Under the pieces are notes generated by a model. That model was not told where the DNA came from and did not search any database. It worked only from the letters and a program-made list of their open reading frames with translations. Made by a program: the position numbers and the translations under genes. DNA of 15,599 nucleotides, from positions 1-15,599 of the forward strand of contig SLBH01000252.1 in assembly GCA_007126415.1 (NCBI GenBank), in the 5' to 3' direction. Of the stretch, positions 1 to 7,820 are shown one piece after another. Position 1 is the stretch's first letter. Every line of letters starts with the position of its first letter. Source of the stretch: Spirochaetales bacterium (GTDB taxonomy: Bacteria; Spirochaetota; Spirochaetia; DSM-27196; SLAA01).

Positions 1-2
1 TC

Positions 3-170
3 TTGGTAGCGCATTCGCTCCTGCTTACCGAGCTCGAGCCGAGCGACCTCGACATTGAGCGCGTTACCTCGGGCGTGTGGTGCCGCTGCACGAGCTACTC
101 GAGCTTCGTAAACGGCATCAGGCACGCGGCAAAAGCGCGCAAGAGGCGATACAATGAGCGCAATTTCTGA
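3..170 (+). CDS. [2Fe-2S]-binding subunit of a xanthine-dehydrogenase-family enzyme, C-terminal part only
   Basis: The reading frame is open from the left edge and ends at TGA 168-170, giving 55 residues of the C-terminus. It contains GVWCRCTSYSSFVNGIRHAA, the C-x-C-T-x-Y signature that closes the second [2Fe-2S] cluster of the small iron-sulfur subunit in molybdenum hydroxylases (xanthine dehydrogenase, CO dehydrogenase, aldehyde oxidoreductase). These subunits pass electrons from the molybdopterin site to the FAD subunit. The gene overlaps the following FAD-subunit gene by 17 nt, as is usual for such operons. The start, the ferredoxin-like N-terminal domain and the first half of the second cluster lie outside the window. 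The substrate cannot be told from this piece. Confidence 0.8.
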   Translation: MVAHSLLLTELEPSDLDIERVTSGVWCRCTSYSSFVNGIRHAAKARKRRYNERNF

Positions 171-1008
171 ACGGAGTCGCGTCTTCGTCCCGACGGGCCT
201 CGGCGAGCTCCTGCAGATCCTGAAGGCGCACCCCGACGCAACGATCTACGCCGGCGGGACGCACATCCTAAGTAGCCGCAACACCCCCTACGTCGAGCTC
301 CCGGAGAAGGTTATCAGTCTTCATCAGGTTGAGGAGCTGACGCGCGTGACGCGGACCGTGAAGCACGTTGAGTTCGGCGCCGGAGTTACGCTTGGACGCA
401 TAATCGCACTCGGAGCGAAGGCACTCCCGCCGGCGTTGTTTGAGGCAATCCGAACGCTCGGTCCGCCCGGAATCGAACACCTCGCAACCGTAGGCGGCAA
501 CATCTGCGTCTCGGGCCGCTTGATGACCTTGATCCCGATCCTCTATCTGCTCGAAGGCCGTGTTGAGCTTCGTAGCGCCGCCGGCTCGCGTTGGGTTCGC
601 GTCGGCCGAGTACACGATGACGGCGGCCGTCTCGTGCTGGAACCGGGCGAGGTCATGACACGGCTGCGCATCACACCGGGAAGCTGGAACAGACAAGCCT
701 TCAAGAGTTTTGGTACAATATACCTGCCGCAAACCAACCCGCTGGTATTCTGCGGGCTCGCACAACTCGACAACGGCGTACTGTCCGACTTCCGCTTCGC
801 GATCACCACGCACCGCCCGCGTATGATTCGCAATCGCGCGCTCGAGGCCGAGTTGGTGGGCCGCAAGGTACCCCTCTCAAAGCGCGATTACGAGGCGATT
901 GAGACCGGAATCGCGGGCGTGATGGAGGAACAGGCGATCCCGCGCGGCTCGATTCAAGGTCGCCGTGCGATACGGCTCACCGAGTGGTTTGCCCAACAAC
1001 TACGTTAG
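154..1008 (+). CDS. FAD-binding subunit of a molybdenum hydroxylase (xanthine dehydrogenase/CoxM-like)
   Basis: The 284-residue product matches the length of the flavin subunit of xanthine-dehydrogenase-family enzymes, which takes electrons from the [2Fe-2S] subunit and passes them to NAD+ or another acceptor. Two FAD-binding loops are visible: AGGTHIL near residues 33-39 (family form AGGTDLL, so the Asp is His here) and TVGGNIC near 112-118. The C-terminal 100 residues fit the CO-dehydrogenase flavoprotein C-terminal domain. I see no cysteine pattern for the extra [4Fe-4S] cluster of the 4-hydroxybenzoyl-CoA reductase type. The ATG at 154 has AAGAGG at 141-146 as ribosome binding site and overlaps the upstream iron-sulfur gene. 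dnaE begins 18 nt after its stop. The molybdopterin subunit is not in the window. The substrate is unknown; a purine hydroxylase is only one option. Confidence 0.82.
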   Translation: MSAISERSRVFVPTGLGELLQILKAHPDATIYAGGTHILSSRNTPYVELPEKVISLHQVEELTRVTRTVKHVEFGAGVTLGRIIALGAKALPPALFEAIRTLGPPGIEHLATVGGNICVSGRLMTLIPILYLLEGRVELRSAAGSRWVRVGRVHDDGGRLVLEPGEVMTRLRITPGSWNRQAFKSFGTIYLPQTNPLVFCGLAQLDNGVLSDFRFAITTHRPRMIRNRALEAELVGRKVPLSKRDYEAIETGIAGVMEEQAIPRGSIQGRRAIRLTEWFAQQLR

Positions 1009-1013
1009 GCGCG

Positions 1014-1019
1014 AAGGAG
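1014..1019 (+). promoter_or_regulatory. Ribosome binding site of dnaE, supports the GTG start
   Basis: AAGGAG lies 7 nt before GTG 1027 in the 18-nt gap between the FAD-subunit gene and dnaE. It fixes the unusual GTG start, which is followed by codons for AEFAHLHVHS, the expected N-terminus of a bacterial DnaE. Confidence 0.75.
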
Positions 1020-1026
1020 ATTACTT

Positions 1027-4000
1027 GTGGCGGAGTTCGCCCATCTGCACGTACATTCGGACTATAGTTTGTTGCGCAGCACCGCTTCGATACCCTCGCT
1101 GGTGGCACGAGCTGCGGAGTTGGGCTACTCTCATCTCGCTATAACCGACGACGGCAATATGTTCGGCGCGCTCGAGTTCTACAAGGCCTGCCGTGACAGC
1201 GGCATAACGCCTATCGTGGGATGTGATTTCTTTTTGGTTGAGAATGCCGACCCCGAGGTTGGAGCCACCGAAACCGGCAAGCGCTTCTTTCGACTGGTGC
1301 TGTTGGCGCAGAACGCCGAGGGCTACAAGACGTTGATGCGGCTCTCCTCACGCGCGTATACCGAGGGGTTCTATTACCGACCTCGCATCGACTGGGCAAT
1401 GCTCAAAGCCGACCACCACGGGGTCATCGGACTCAGTGGCTCGGTCTCGGGCGAGATTCCGAGCCTTCTGTTGCGCAACCGCCGTGAAGAAGCCTATCGC
1501 AGAGCGGCCTGGTATCGCGATCTCCTCGGTTCCGAGAACTTCTATCTCGAGCTGCAGAATCAACGCATCCCGGAGCAGGCTACGGTGAATCCGCAGTTGA
1601 TAGAGCTCGGACGCGAGCTCGGGGTTCCGCTCGTCGCGACGAACGAGTGCTATTACGTGCACAACGAAGACGCGAACGCACAGGACATCCTCATGTGCAT
1701 AGGGTCGGGGCGAAAGAAGAACGAAACCAATCGGTTCCGGTTTTCCTCGGACGAGTTCTATCTCAAGAGCCACGAGGAAATGCGGGCCTTGTTCGCCCAG
1801 TCTCCGGAAGCGCTGGAGAACAGCATGCGCATCGCCGAGCGCTGCAACCTCGAGATTGAGCTACCGGGGCCGATCTTTCCCGACTACCACATCCCGCAGG
1901 AGTTCGAGAGTGACGACGCGTACCTGCGGCAGATCACCTATGACGGATTGCGGTCACGGTACGACGCGCCGACCGAGGAGATAACCAAGCGCGCCGACTA
2001 CGAGCTCGACACCATCATCGGCATGGGGTTCACCGGGTATTTCTTGATCGTCTGGGACTTCATCGCGTTCGCGCGCGAGCGAGACATCCCGGTGGGGCCC
2101 GGACGCGGTTCGGGAGCCGGCTCAATCGTAGCCTACGCGCTGCGGATCACCGATATCGATCCGCTGAAGTACGGTCTGCTGTTCGAACGCTTCCTCAACC
2201 CCGACCGCATCTCGATGCCCGACTTCGATATCGATTTCTGCTACGAGCGACGCAACGAGGTGATACGTTACGTCACCGAGAAGTACGGCGCCGAGAAGGT
2301 CGGCCAGATCATCACGTTCGGTACGTTGAAGGCGCGCGCCGTGATTCGCGACGTGGCGCGAGCACTGGATCTACCGTTCGCCGAGTCCGACATGATCGCG
2401 AAGCTCGTTCCGGCACGACTCGACATCACCCTCGCGAAGGCGCTCGAAGAGGAGCCGCGCCTCCGCGAGCTTCGTGAACAAGGCGGGGTGCATCAAGAGC
2501 TCATTGAGGTGGCGATCAAGCTCGAAGGATTGCATCGCCATCCTTCTACGCACGCCGCCGGGATCGTGATCGGGCGCGAAGCGCTCACCGAGTACGTACC
2601 GTTGTACCGCGACCCCCGCACGAAATCGATCTCGACACAGTACACCATGGACCAGCTCGAGGATTGCGGGCTCGTGAAGATGGACTTTTTGGGCTTGAAG
2701 ACGCTCACCCTAATTCGCAACACCGAGAATCTCATTCGCGGTCGCGGGATCGAGTTCGATATCGAGAAGGCTCCTGAAAACGATGAGGCCACATTCCGGT
2801 TGCTTGGCCTCGGCAAGAGCGCCTGCATCTTTCAGTTTGAGAGCGCCGGGATGCAGAAGATTCTCACACGAGCACGCCCGGAGAGAATCGAGGACTTGAT
2901 CGCGTTGAACGCTCTCTATCGCCCCGGGCCGATGGAAAACATCGACCAATTTGTAGGCTCTAAGAACGGGCGTACGCCGATCAGCTACCCGCTGCCGGAG
3001 CTCGAGCACGTGCTCAAAGAGACCTACGGCGTTATCGTGTACCAAGAACAGGTCATGGAGATTGTACGGATCGTAGGCGGGTTCTCGCTTGGGCAAGCCG
3101 ATATCCTGCGCCGCGCGATGGGCAAGAAGAAGCTCAAAGAGATGGAGCAGATGAAGAAAGAGTTTCTCGAGGGAGCCAGAGAGCGCGGGTTCAGCGAGAA
3201 GCAAGCCGAGACAATCTTCGATCTGTTACAGCCCTTTGCCGGATACGGATTCAATAAATCGCACGCCGCGGCGTACTCGGTACTCGCATACAAAACCGCC
3301 TATCTCAAGGCGAACTACCCTGTTGAGTTCATGGCCGCGAACCTCACGAACGAGATTTCCTCGCAAGATAAGTTCAGCCAGTACATCGAAGAGACCCGCA
3401 GCATGGGGATCGAGATTGCGCCCCCGGACGTGAATCGCAGTAGCCACTACTTCACGGTTGAAGACGGGCGCATTCTCTACGGCCTGCTCGGAATCAAGAA
3501 TCTCGGAAGCGCCGCGGTGGATGAGATCGTGCGCGTACGGGAAGCCGACGGAGCGTTCGAGTCTTTCATAGATTTCCTCGAGCGCGTCAACCTTAGCGCG
3601 ATGAACCGCAAGATGCTCGAGGTTTGCATTCAGGCGGGGGTGTTTGACTCGCTCGGCACCAACCGAGCGACGCTGCTGCAGAACCTCGGCACCGCGATCG
3701 AGTTCGCCGCCGCAACAAAGGAAAACCGTCGTCTTGGGCAGGTGTCGTTGTTTGACGAAGACTCGTCCGAGCTCGGCGGGCCTCAGTTCGAGTCGCTCGA
3801 GGAGGTAACCCTGTCTCAGCGACTCCAATGGGAGCGCGATCATCTCGGAATGTATCTGTCGGGGCACCCACTCGACGAGTACCGCGAGCGCTGGAGGGAA
3901 ACCACCAGCCTGAATCTGGCCCGCCCCGGCTCGCCGAACAGCGAGAAGCTGCACACGGTACTGGGCTTAGTGAAGTCGAGCATGATAATCTATACCAAGA

Positions 4001-4440
4001 ACGGGCGCCCGATGATGTTTTTGGTGCTCGAAGATTTCAACGGGAGCATCGAGTGCGTACTGTTCGAGGAGTTGTGTGAACAGCACCGCGATACCGTCGA
4101 GTCCGGCGTGATCATCGGCGTAATTGGTAAACTTGAGTTGCGCAACGAGAAACTACAGCTGGTAGTAACCGAGATAAGGGAGCCAGAAGAGATGGATGAA
4201 CGCGATACCGGCGAAATTCACATTCGCATAGCCGAAGAGCTCGAGGACGAAGACGAGTTGTATCAACTGCGGGCATTCTTGTTCGAACACGGCGGCAACT
4301 GCCCGGTCTATCTGCATATCGGCTGTCCTGAGAAAGAGACCGTAGTGCGCGCGTCGTCGCAGCTTACGATCTCGGCGAAATCGAGTATACTGGAAGATAT
4401 CCGGGGGTATCCGCGGGTACTCGAGGTCTGGAAGCAGTAA
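1027..4440 (+). CDS. dnaE: DNA polymerase III alpha subunit (DnaE1 type)
   Basis: This 1137-residue protein is the replicative polymerase catalytic subunit (E. coli 1160). Domains in order are: PHP domain (about 5-280), polymerase palm with PDFDIDF at 398-404 (catalytic D401 and D403, the E. coli numbers) and the third Asp at D553 in KMDFLGL, GPGRGSGAGS at 357-366, fingers, a tandem helix-hairpin-helix region, a clamp-binding peptide QVSLF at 905-909, and an OB fold around 975-1020. The PHP domain keeps H8 and H10 but the other expected metal ligands are replaced (D42, D67, R89, S139, E207, Y209), so it probably cannot proofread and a separate DnaQ-type exonuclease would be needed. No intein is present. 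It follows the molybdoenzyme genes by 18 nt and precedes yggT by 60 nt, so part of its transcription may come from upstream. Confidence 0.97.
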   Translation: MAEFAHLHVHSDYSLLRSTASIPSLVARAAELGYSHLAITDDGNMFGALEFYKACRDSGITPIVGCDFFLVENADPEVGATETGKRFFRLVLLAQNAEGYKTLMRLSSRAYTEGFYYRPRIDWAMLKADHHGVIGLSGSVSGEIPSLLLRNRREEAYRRAAWYRDLLGSENFYLELQNQRIPEQATVNPQLIELGRELGVPLVATNECYYVHNEDANAQDILMCIGSGRKKNETNRFRFSSDEFYLKSHEEMRALFAQSPEALENSMRIAERCNLEIELPGPIFPDYHIPQEFESDDAYLRQITYDGLRSRYDAPTEEITKRADYELDTIIGMGFTGYFLIVWDFIAFARERDIPVGPGRGSGAGSIVAYALRITDIDPLKYGLLFERFLNPDRISMPDFDIDFCYERRNEVIRYVTEKYGAEKVGQIITFGTLKARAVIRDVARALDLPFAESDMIAKLVPARLDITLAKALEEEPRLRELREQGGVHQELIEVAIKLEGLHRHPSTHAAGIVIGREALTEYVPLYRDPRTKSISTQYTMDQLEDCGLVKMDFLGLKTLTLIRNTENLIRGRGIEFDIEKAPENDEATFRLLGLGKSACIFQFESAGMQKILTRARPERIEDLIALNALYRPGPMENIDQFVGSKNGRTPISYPLPELEHVLKETYGVIVYQEQVMEIVRIVGGFSLGQADILRRAMGKKKLKEMEQMKKEFLEGARERGFSEKQAETIFDLLQPFAGYGFNKSHAAAYSVLAYKTAYLKANYPVEFMAANLTNEISSQDKFSQYIEETRSMGIEIAPPDVNRSSHYFTVEDGRILYGLLGIKNLGSAAVDEIVRVREADGAFESFIDFLERVNLSAMNRKMLEVCIQAGVFDSLGTNRATLLQNLGTAIEFAAATKENRRLGQVSLFDEDSSELGGPQFESLEEVTLSQRLQWERDHLGMYLSGHPLDEYRERWRETTSLNLARPGSPNSEKLHTVLGLVKSSMIIYTKNGRPMMFLVLEDFNGSIECVLFEELCEQHRDTVESGVIIGVIGKLELRNEKLQLVVTEIREPEEMDERDTGEIHIRIAEELEDEDELYQLRAFLFEHGGNCPVYLHIGCPEKETVVRASSQLTISAKSSILEDIRGYPRVLEVWKQ

Positions 4441-4444
4441 GGGA

Positions 4445-4468
4445 TCTAAGCCACACCCGCGGCTTAGA
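4445..4468 (+). other. Stem-loop between dnaE and yggT
   Basis: TCTAAGCC at 4445-4452 and GGCTTAGA at 4461-4468 form a perfect 8-bp inverted repeat with an 8-nt loop, 4 nt after the dnaE stop. It lacks a following T-run, so it is not a typical intrinsic terminator. It could stabilise the dnaE 3' end, mark an RNA processing site, or be chance. Confidence 0.45.
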
Positions 4469-4500
4469 AGGAAGATAGCTTAGCTCGGCGGAGGTACTCC

Positions 4501-5091
4501 ATGTTACAAACGGTGTTACGGGGCGTAAGCACCGCGGTTTCAATCTACATGCTGTTGATCTTTTTCAGGATCATACTCACATGGTTCGGACAAGCACCGG
4601 CCGGCCGGCTTGTGGAGATCATCTCGCGGATCACCGATCCGTATCTCAACGTGTTTCGCGGCGTCGGTGTGTTTGGTGGGCTGCCGGTGGATTTTTCGCC
4701 GGTCCTCGCGCTCATTACACTCTCTATCCTCAACAACATCATCACTCGCATCGCGTTTGCGGCGCAGATTACGCTTGGGATCGTACTGGCGGAGGTGCTC
4801 GGCGCGTTGTGGGCCGCTGCGTCGTTCATTGTGTTTCTCTTCTTGGTGTTCGGGGTGATCCGCCTCGTCGGGTTTATGTTTCACGTGAACACCGCCGGCC
4901 GTTTCTGGATCACGCTCGATCGGCTGCTGCAACCGTTGGCGTACCGGCTTGTTTCCAAGGTCTCGCGTGGGCGTAGCACCAGCTATCAAAACGCCTTGCT
5001 GCTGTACGCCGGGGTTTTGGTTCTTGTGCTGCTGCTCGGCAGCTTCCTGATCTCATCGCTGGTGAACGTGCTCGCGCAGCTTCCGGTGTAA
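4501..5091 (+). CDS. YggT-family membrane protein with two YggT modules
   Basis: The 196-residue protein is very hydrophobic and appears to contain two YggT-type modules. The first spans about 1-90, with a membrane segment near 8-28, FRIILTWF, then ITDPYLNVFRG at 44-54. The second spans about 105-196, with segments near 107-127 and 166-190 and LLQPLAYRL between them. The family is found in the inner membrane of many bacteria; some members are linked to osmotic or cation stress or to cell shape, but no reaction is established. The ATG has GGAGG at 4490-4494, 6 nt upstream. It sits between dnaE and recG on the same strand, with recG starting 17 nt after its stop, so it is probably cotranscribed. 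The neighbours are DNA-replication genes, but nothing in the sequence suggests a DNA role for this protein. Confidence 0.8.
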   Translation: MLQTVLRGVSTAVSIYMLLIFFRIILTWFGQAPAGRLVEIISRITDPYLNVFRGVGVFGGLPVDFSPVLALITLSILNNIITRIAFAAQITLGIVLAEVLGALWAAASFIVFLFLVFGVIRLVGFMFHVNTAGRFWITLDRLLQPLAYRLVSKVSRGRSTSYQNALLLYAGVLVLVLLLGSFLISSLVNVLAQLPV

Positions 5092-5108
5092 CCCACCCGG
5101 CGGGTATA

Positions 5109-7178
5109 GTGTATCTTCACGAACTGAGCACGAGCATCCGCAAGCTCGACGGCGTGGGCCCTAAACGGCTGAAGGCGTTTTCGGAACGAGGGGTGCTCAC
5201 GATTGCCGATCTCCTCCTGTATCTGCCTCGTCGTTACGAAGACCGCAGCTCGCCGCGGGCCCTGGCCGACGCCGGCGGCGAACTCGTTAACACCGTCGCG
5301 CAGATCATCAAACACGAGTATTTCGGTCAGGGGCGCAATCGAACCCTTAAGCTCATCATCTCCGACGGTACACAACGCGCCGCGCTGGTATGTTTCGGAC
5401 GTGCATTTCTCGCCGATAGCTATCCGCCCGGCAGCGTAATACGGGTCTCTGCGGTCTTTCAGTACCGTTACCGCGAGCTACAGGCCGCGAACTTCGAGAT
5501 CGAACCGGCGCCGGGCGAGACCGTTGGGCCTCCTCGAGGTGAACAGAGCCGAGAAAGTGCGCTATTCTTTCGCATCGTGCCGGTGTATCCTTTGAGTTCC
5601 GGATTGTCCCAACACCATGTGCGCACCGCGATCGCGCTGGCGCTCGATCATTGGGGGCACAATATTCAAGACGAGTTGCCGGAAACGCTGCGAGAAGCGG
5701 CGGGAGTGCCGTCGGCGGCTGAGGCTCTCGGCGCCATGCATCGCCCGGAACGTTTCGAGGATGCCGAACGCGGCCGCCGACGGTTCGCTCTGCAGGAACT
5801 GCTCGCGCTGCAGTTTGCGCAGCGGCGCTTGGTCGCGGCGCTGCACGAAACCGAACGTCCTCCGCGAACGCAGCCGCGTGGGATGCTCGAGGCGCTGCTC
5901 GCGCGGCTTCCCTTCGCTCTCAGCGCCGAACAGCACAGCGTCTTGGACGAGATCCTTACCGACCTTGGTTCGCCGCGCCCGATGGCGCGCCTGCTGCACG
6001 GCGAGGTGGGCTCCGGCAAGACCGTCATCTCACTGTTGTCTATGGCTCCGCGTCTAGAGCTCGGCGAACAAACCGCGGTTCTGGTGCCGACCGAGCTGCT
6101 CGCACGCCAGCAGTACGAGACCTTGCGCGAGCTTCTCGAACCCCAAGGGGTGCGCGTTGAGTTAGCGGTCGGCAAGCTCACCGCACAAGAGCGACGCGCG
6201 CTCCATGAGCGCATCGCCGAGGGAAACGCTCACTGCGTGGTGGGCACCCACGCGCTTCTCACACCCCAGGTACAGTTTCGTGCGTTGTCGTACGTAGTCA
6301 TAGACGAGCAGCACCGCTTCGGTGTGGCGCAGCGCGCGGCGCTCCGCGAGAAGGGCGCGGCCCCGGACGTGCTGCTGATGACCGCTACTCCAATCCCTCG
6401 AACGCTCGCGCTCACATTATACAACGGGCTCGAGATATCGCAGCTGCGCCATCGGCCGCCGGGACGCCGGACGGTGACAACTCACCTTGCCCGCCGCACC
6501 CGGCGGGCCGAGGTGTACGCGCATGTCGCTTCGAGCCTTCGCGAAGGAGGACAAGCCTTTGTCGTCTGCCCACGAATCGAAGCCGACGAGAACGGCGAAT
6601 CGGCCTCCGCCGAAGAAACCGCCGAGGAGCTCGCCGGCGGCTACCTTTCCGAGTTCTCAATAGGCCTGATCCACGGCCGACTCTCGGAGGAGCAGAAGCG
6701 CAGCACGATGCAGGCGTTCACCGCGGGACGCATTCAGGTTCTGGTATCAACCACGGTGCTCGAGGTGGGCGTCGACGTCGAGAACGCGGTCGCGATCGTG
6801 ATAGAGCACGCCGACCGCTTCGGCCTCTCGGCGCTGCACCAGTTGCGAGGCCGCGTCGGGCGAGGGCTTAGGCCGGGAGTTGCGTTTTTGGTATACGGCG
6901 AGGAGCCCACCGAGGACGCCAAGCAGCGACTACGAGTCTTGCACCAGGAGCAAGACGGCTTCGCGATAGCCGAACACGATCTCAAGATCAGGGGCCCCGG
7001 AGAACTCGGCGGCGTTCGTCAGGCCGGGATGCTGCGACTGCGGTTCACGGAGCTCGAGCGTGACCTCGATCTTCTTGAGCGAGCGGCGACGGCGGTCACG
7101 TCGGTCTCGGAGCACCCTGTGCTCGAGCGTAGCTTGCTCGAGTTTTTGCCGTTCACCAAGGAGGAGCCGTGCGTATAA
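5109..7178 (+). CDS. recG: ATP-dependent DNA helicase RecG
   Basis: The 689-residue protein (E. coli 693) is the branched-DNA helicase that remodels stalled replication forks and Holliday junctions. The N-terminal wedge/OB region starts with GVGPKRLKAF near 17-26 and PRRYEDRS. Helicase motifs follow: Walker A GEVGSGKT at 298-305, DEQH box at 399-402 with the RecG-typical DEQHRFGV, TATPIPRT from 425, TTVLEVGVDV from 548, and arginine-finger motif RGRVGRG from 580. The C-terminal region includes IRGPGELGGVRQAG, typical of RecG. The start is GTG at 5109, 17 nt after yggT. I see no convincing Shine-Dalgarno there, so translation may depend on coupling to yggT; no other good start lies before the conserved GVGPKR. 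Its 3' end overlaps rsmD by 10 nt. Confidence 0.97.
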   Translation: MYLHELSTSIRKLDGVGPKRLKAFSERGVLTIADLLLYLPRRYEDRSSPRALADAGGELVNTVAQIIKHEYFGQGRNRTLKLIISDGTQRAALVCFGRAFLADSYPPGSVIRVSAVFQYRYRELQAANFEIEPAPGETVGPPRGEQSRESALFFRIVPVYPLSSGLSQHHVRTAIALALDHWGHNIQDELPETLREAAGVPSAAEALGAMHRPERFEDAERGRRRFALQELLALQFAQRRLVAALHETERPPRTQPRGMLEALLARLPFALSAEQHSVLDEILTDLGSPRPMARLLHGEVGSGKTVISLLSMAPRLELGEQTAVLVPTELLARQQYETLRELLEPQGVRVELAVGKLTAQERRALHERIAEGNAHCVVGTHALLTPQVQFRALSYVVIDEQHRFGVAQRAALREKGAAPDVLLMTATPIPRTLALTLYNGLEISQLRHRPPGRRTVTTHLARRTRRAEVYAHVASSLREGGQAFVVCPRIEADENGESASAEETAEELAGGYLSEFSIGLIHGRLSEEQKRSTMQAFTAGRIQVLVSTTVLEVGVDVENAVAIVIEHADRFGLSALHQLRGRVGRGLRPGVAFLVYGEEPTEDAKQRLRVLHQEQDGFAIAEHDLKIRGPGELGGVRQAGMLRLRFTELERDLDLLERAATAVTSVSEHPVLERSLLEFLPFTKEEPCV
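7158..7164 (+). promoter_or_regulatory. Ribosome binding site of rsmD inside recG
   Basis: AAGGAGG inside the last codons of recG lies 4 nt before GTG 7169 (GGAG at 7163-7166 is partly repeated). It supports the GTG start of rsmD and the 10-nt overlap with recG. Confidence 0.7.
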
Positions 7179-7708
7179 CCGGCGGCAGTCTCAAGGGCCG
7201 AACCGTTCAGTGCCCCCCCGGGGAGATCCGCCCGGCGATGGATCGCATGCGAGAGTCGTTGTTCGCGATTCTGGGATCGATCGAGGGCGCTCGCTTTCTC
7301 GATCTGTTCTCGGGATCGGGGGTAGTTGCGCTCGAGGCGTGTTCGCGCGGTGCGGTGGCGGTGACCGCGGTGGAGCGTGACCACGGCAAGCGACGCATTC
7401 TCGAGGCCAATCTTTCGCTGTGTGAGCAGAGCGTTGAGATCTACACCGCGCCGGTGGAACGCTACCTATTGCGCGCACGCGAACCGTTCGATCTGATCTT
7501 CTGCGACCCGCCGTTTCGCTACCGCTACAAGAACGATCTTCTCGCTAAGATCGCCGCCTCTAAGGCGTGCGGGATCGACACCGAGATCTTGATTCATCAC
7601 CCTCGGACCGAGGCACTGTCGGAGGAAATCAGCAACTTACACCGCAGCCGCACACAACTCTACGGCGGTTCGCAGGTGAGCTTCTATCGCCGCACTCAGG
7701 AACTGTAG
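7169..7708 (+). CDS. rsmD: 16S rRNA (guanine(966)-N2)-methyltransferase RsmD
   Basis: The 179-residue protein has the RsmD layout (E. coli 198 residues). It begins MRITGGSLKGR and PAMDRMRESLF, the family-specific N-terminus, followed by the SAM-binding loop DLFSGSG at 45-51, an acidic residue at the end of strand 2 (VERD, 68-71), and catalytic DPPF at 113-116 (the N/D-PP-F/Y motif of N-methyltransferases). RsmD uses S-adenosylmethionine to methylate N2 of G966 (E. coli numbering) in the small ribosomal subunit head. The gene starts at GTG inside recG and is the last of the dnaE-yggT-recG-rsmD run. A possible terminator follows 17 nt after its stop. Confidence 0.93.
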   Translation: MRITGGSLKGRTVQCPPGEIRPAMDRMRESLFAILGSIEGARFLDLFSGSGVVALEACSRGAVAVTAVERDHGKRRILEANLSLCEQSVEIYTAPVERYLLRAREPFDLIFCDPPFRYRYKNDLLAKIAASKACGIDTEILIHHPRTEALSEEISNLHRSRTQLYGGSQVSFYRRTQEL

Positions 7709-7725
7709 CCGCCGTCGATCGAACG

Positions 7726-7753
7726 GGCGCGGTTCCACCGGGCGCCGGTTTTC
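7726..7753 (+). terminator. Candidate intrinsic terminator after rsmD
   Basis: Two alternative hairpins precede a TTTT tract at 7749-7752. One is ACCGG/CCGGT (7737-7741 and 7745-7749) with a GCG loop. The other pairs GGCGC (7726-7730) with GCGCC (7742-7746), extended inward by GGT/ACC with a two-base bulge. The T-run is short. The element abuts the his promoter, so it would end the recG-rsmD transcript just before hisZ transcription begins. Confidence 0.4.
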
Positions 7754-7762
7754 TGATATAGT
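7754..7762 (+). promoter_or_regulatory. Extended -10 promoter for hisZGB
   Basis: TGATATAGT fits the extended -10 form TGN-TATAAT with one mismatch in the hexamer. No good -35 is found 16-18 nt upstream (the best position reads TTCCAC). Transcription would start near 7769, leaving a leader of about 50 nt before GTG 7821. That leader holds a 4-bp CTAC/GTAG stem (7780-7793) but no leader peptide with a run of His codons and no T-box that I can see. Confidence 0.5.
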
Positions 7763-7820
7763 TTCTCGAGTCCCCGATCCTACCGGGCCGTAGAGTAATC
7801 CTGCAACGGAGAACGCCAAG

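Noticed and set aside
711..719. TGGTACAAT, an extended -10-like sequence inside the FAD-subunit gene
   Set aside because: No -35 is found at a useful distance and it is about 300 nt from dnaE inside a coding region; chance in an AT-richer patch is likely.
4445..4468. The stem-loop after dnaE as an intrinsic terminator
   Set aside because: The stem is good but no T-run follows and yggT begins 33 nt later; kept only as a structural element.
5105..5110. TATAGT before recG as a -10 box
   Set aside because: It overlaps the GTG start, so transcription would begin inside the coding region, and no -35 is present.
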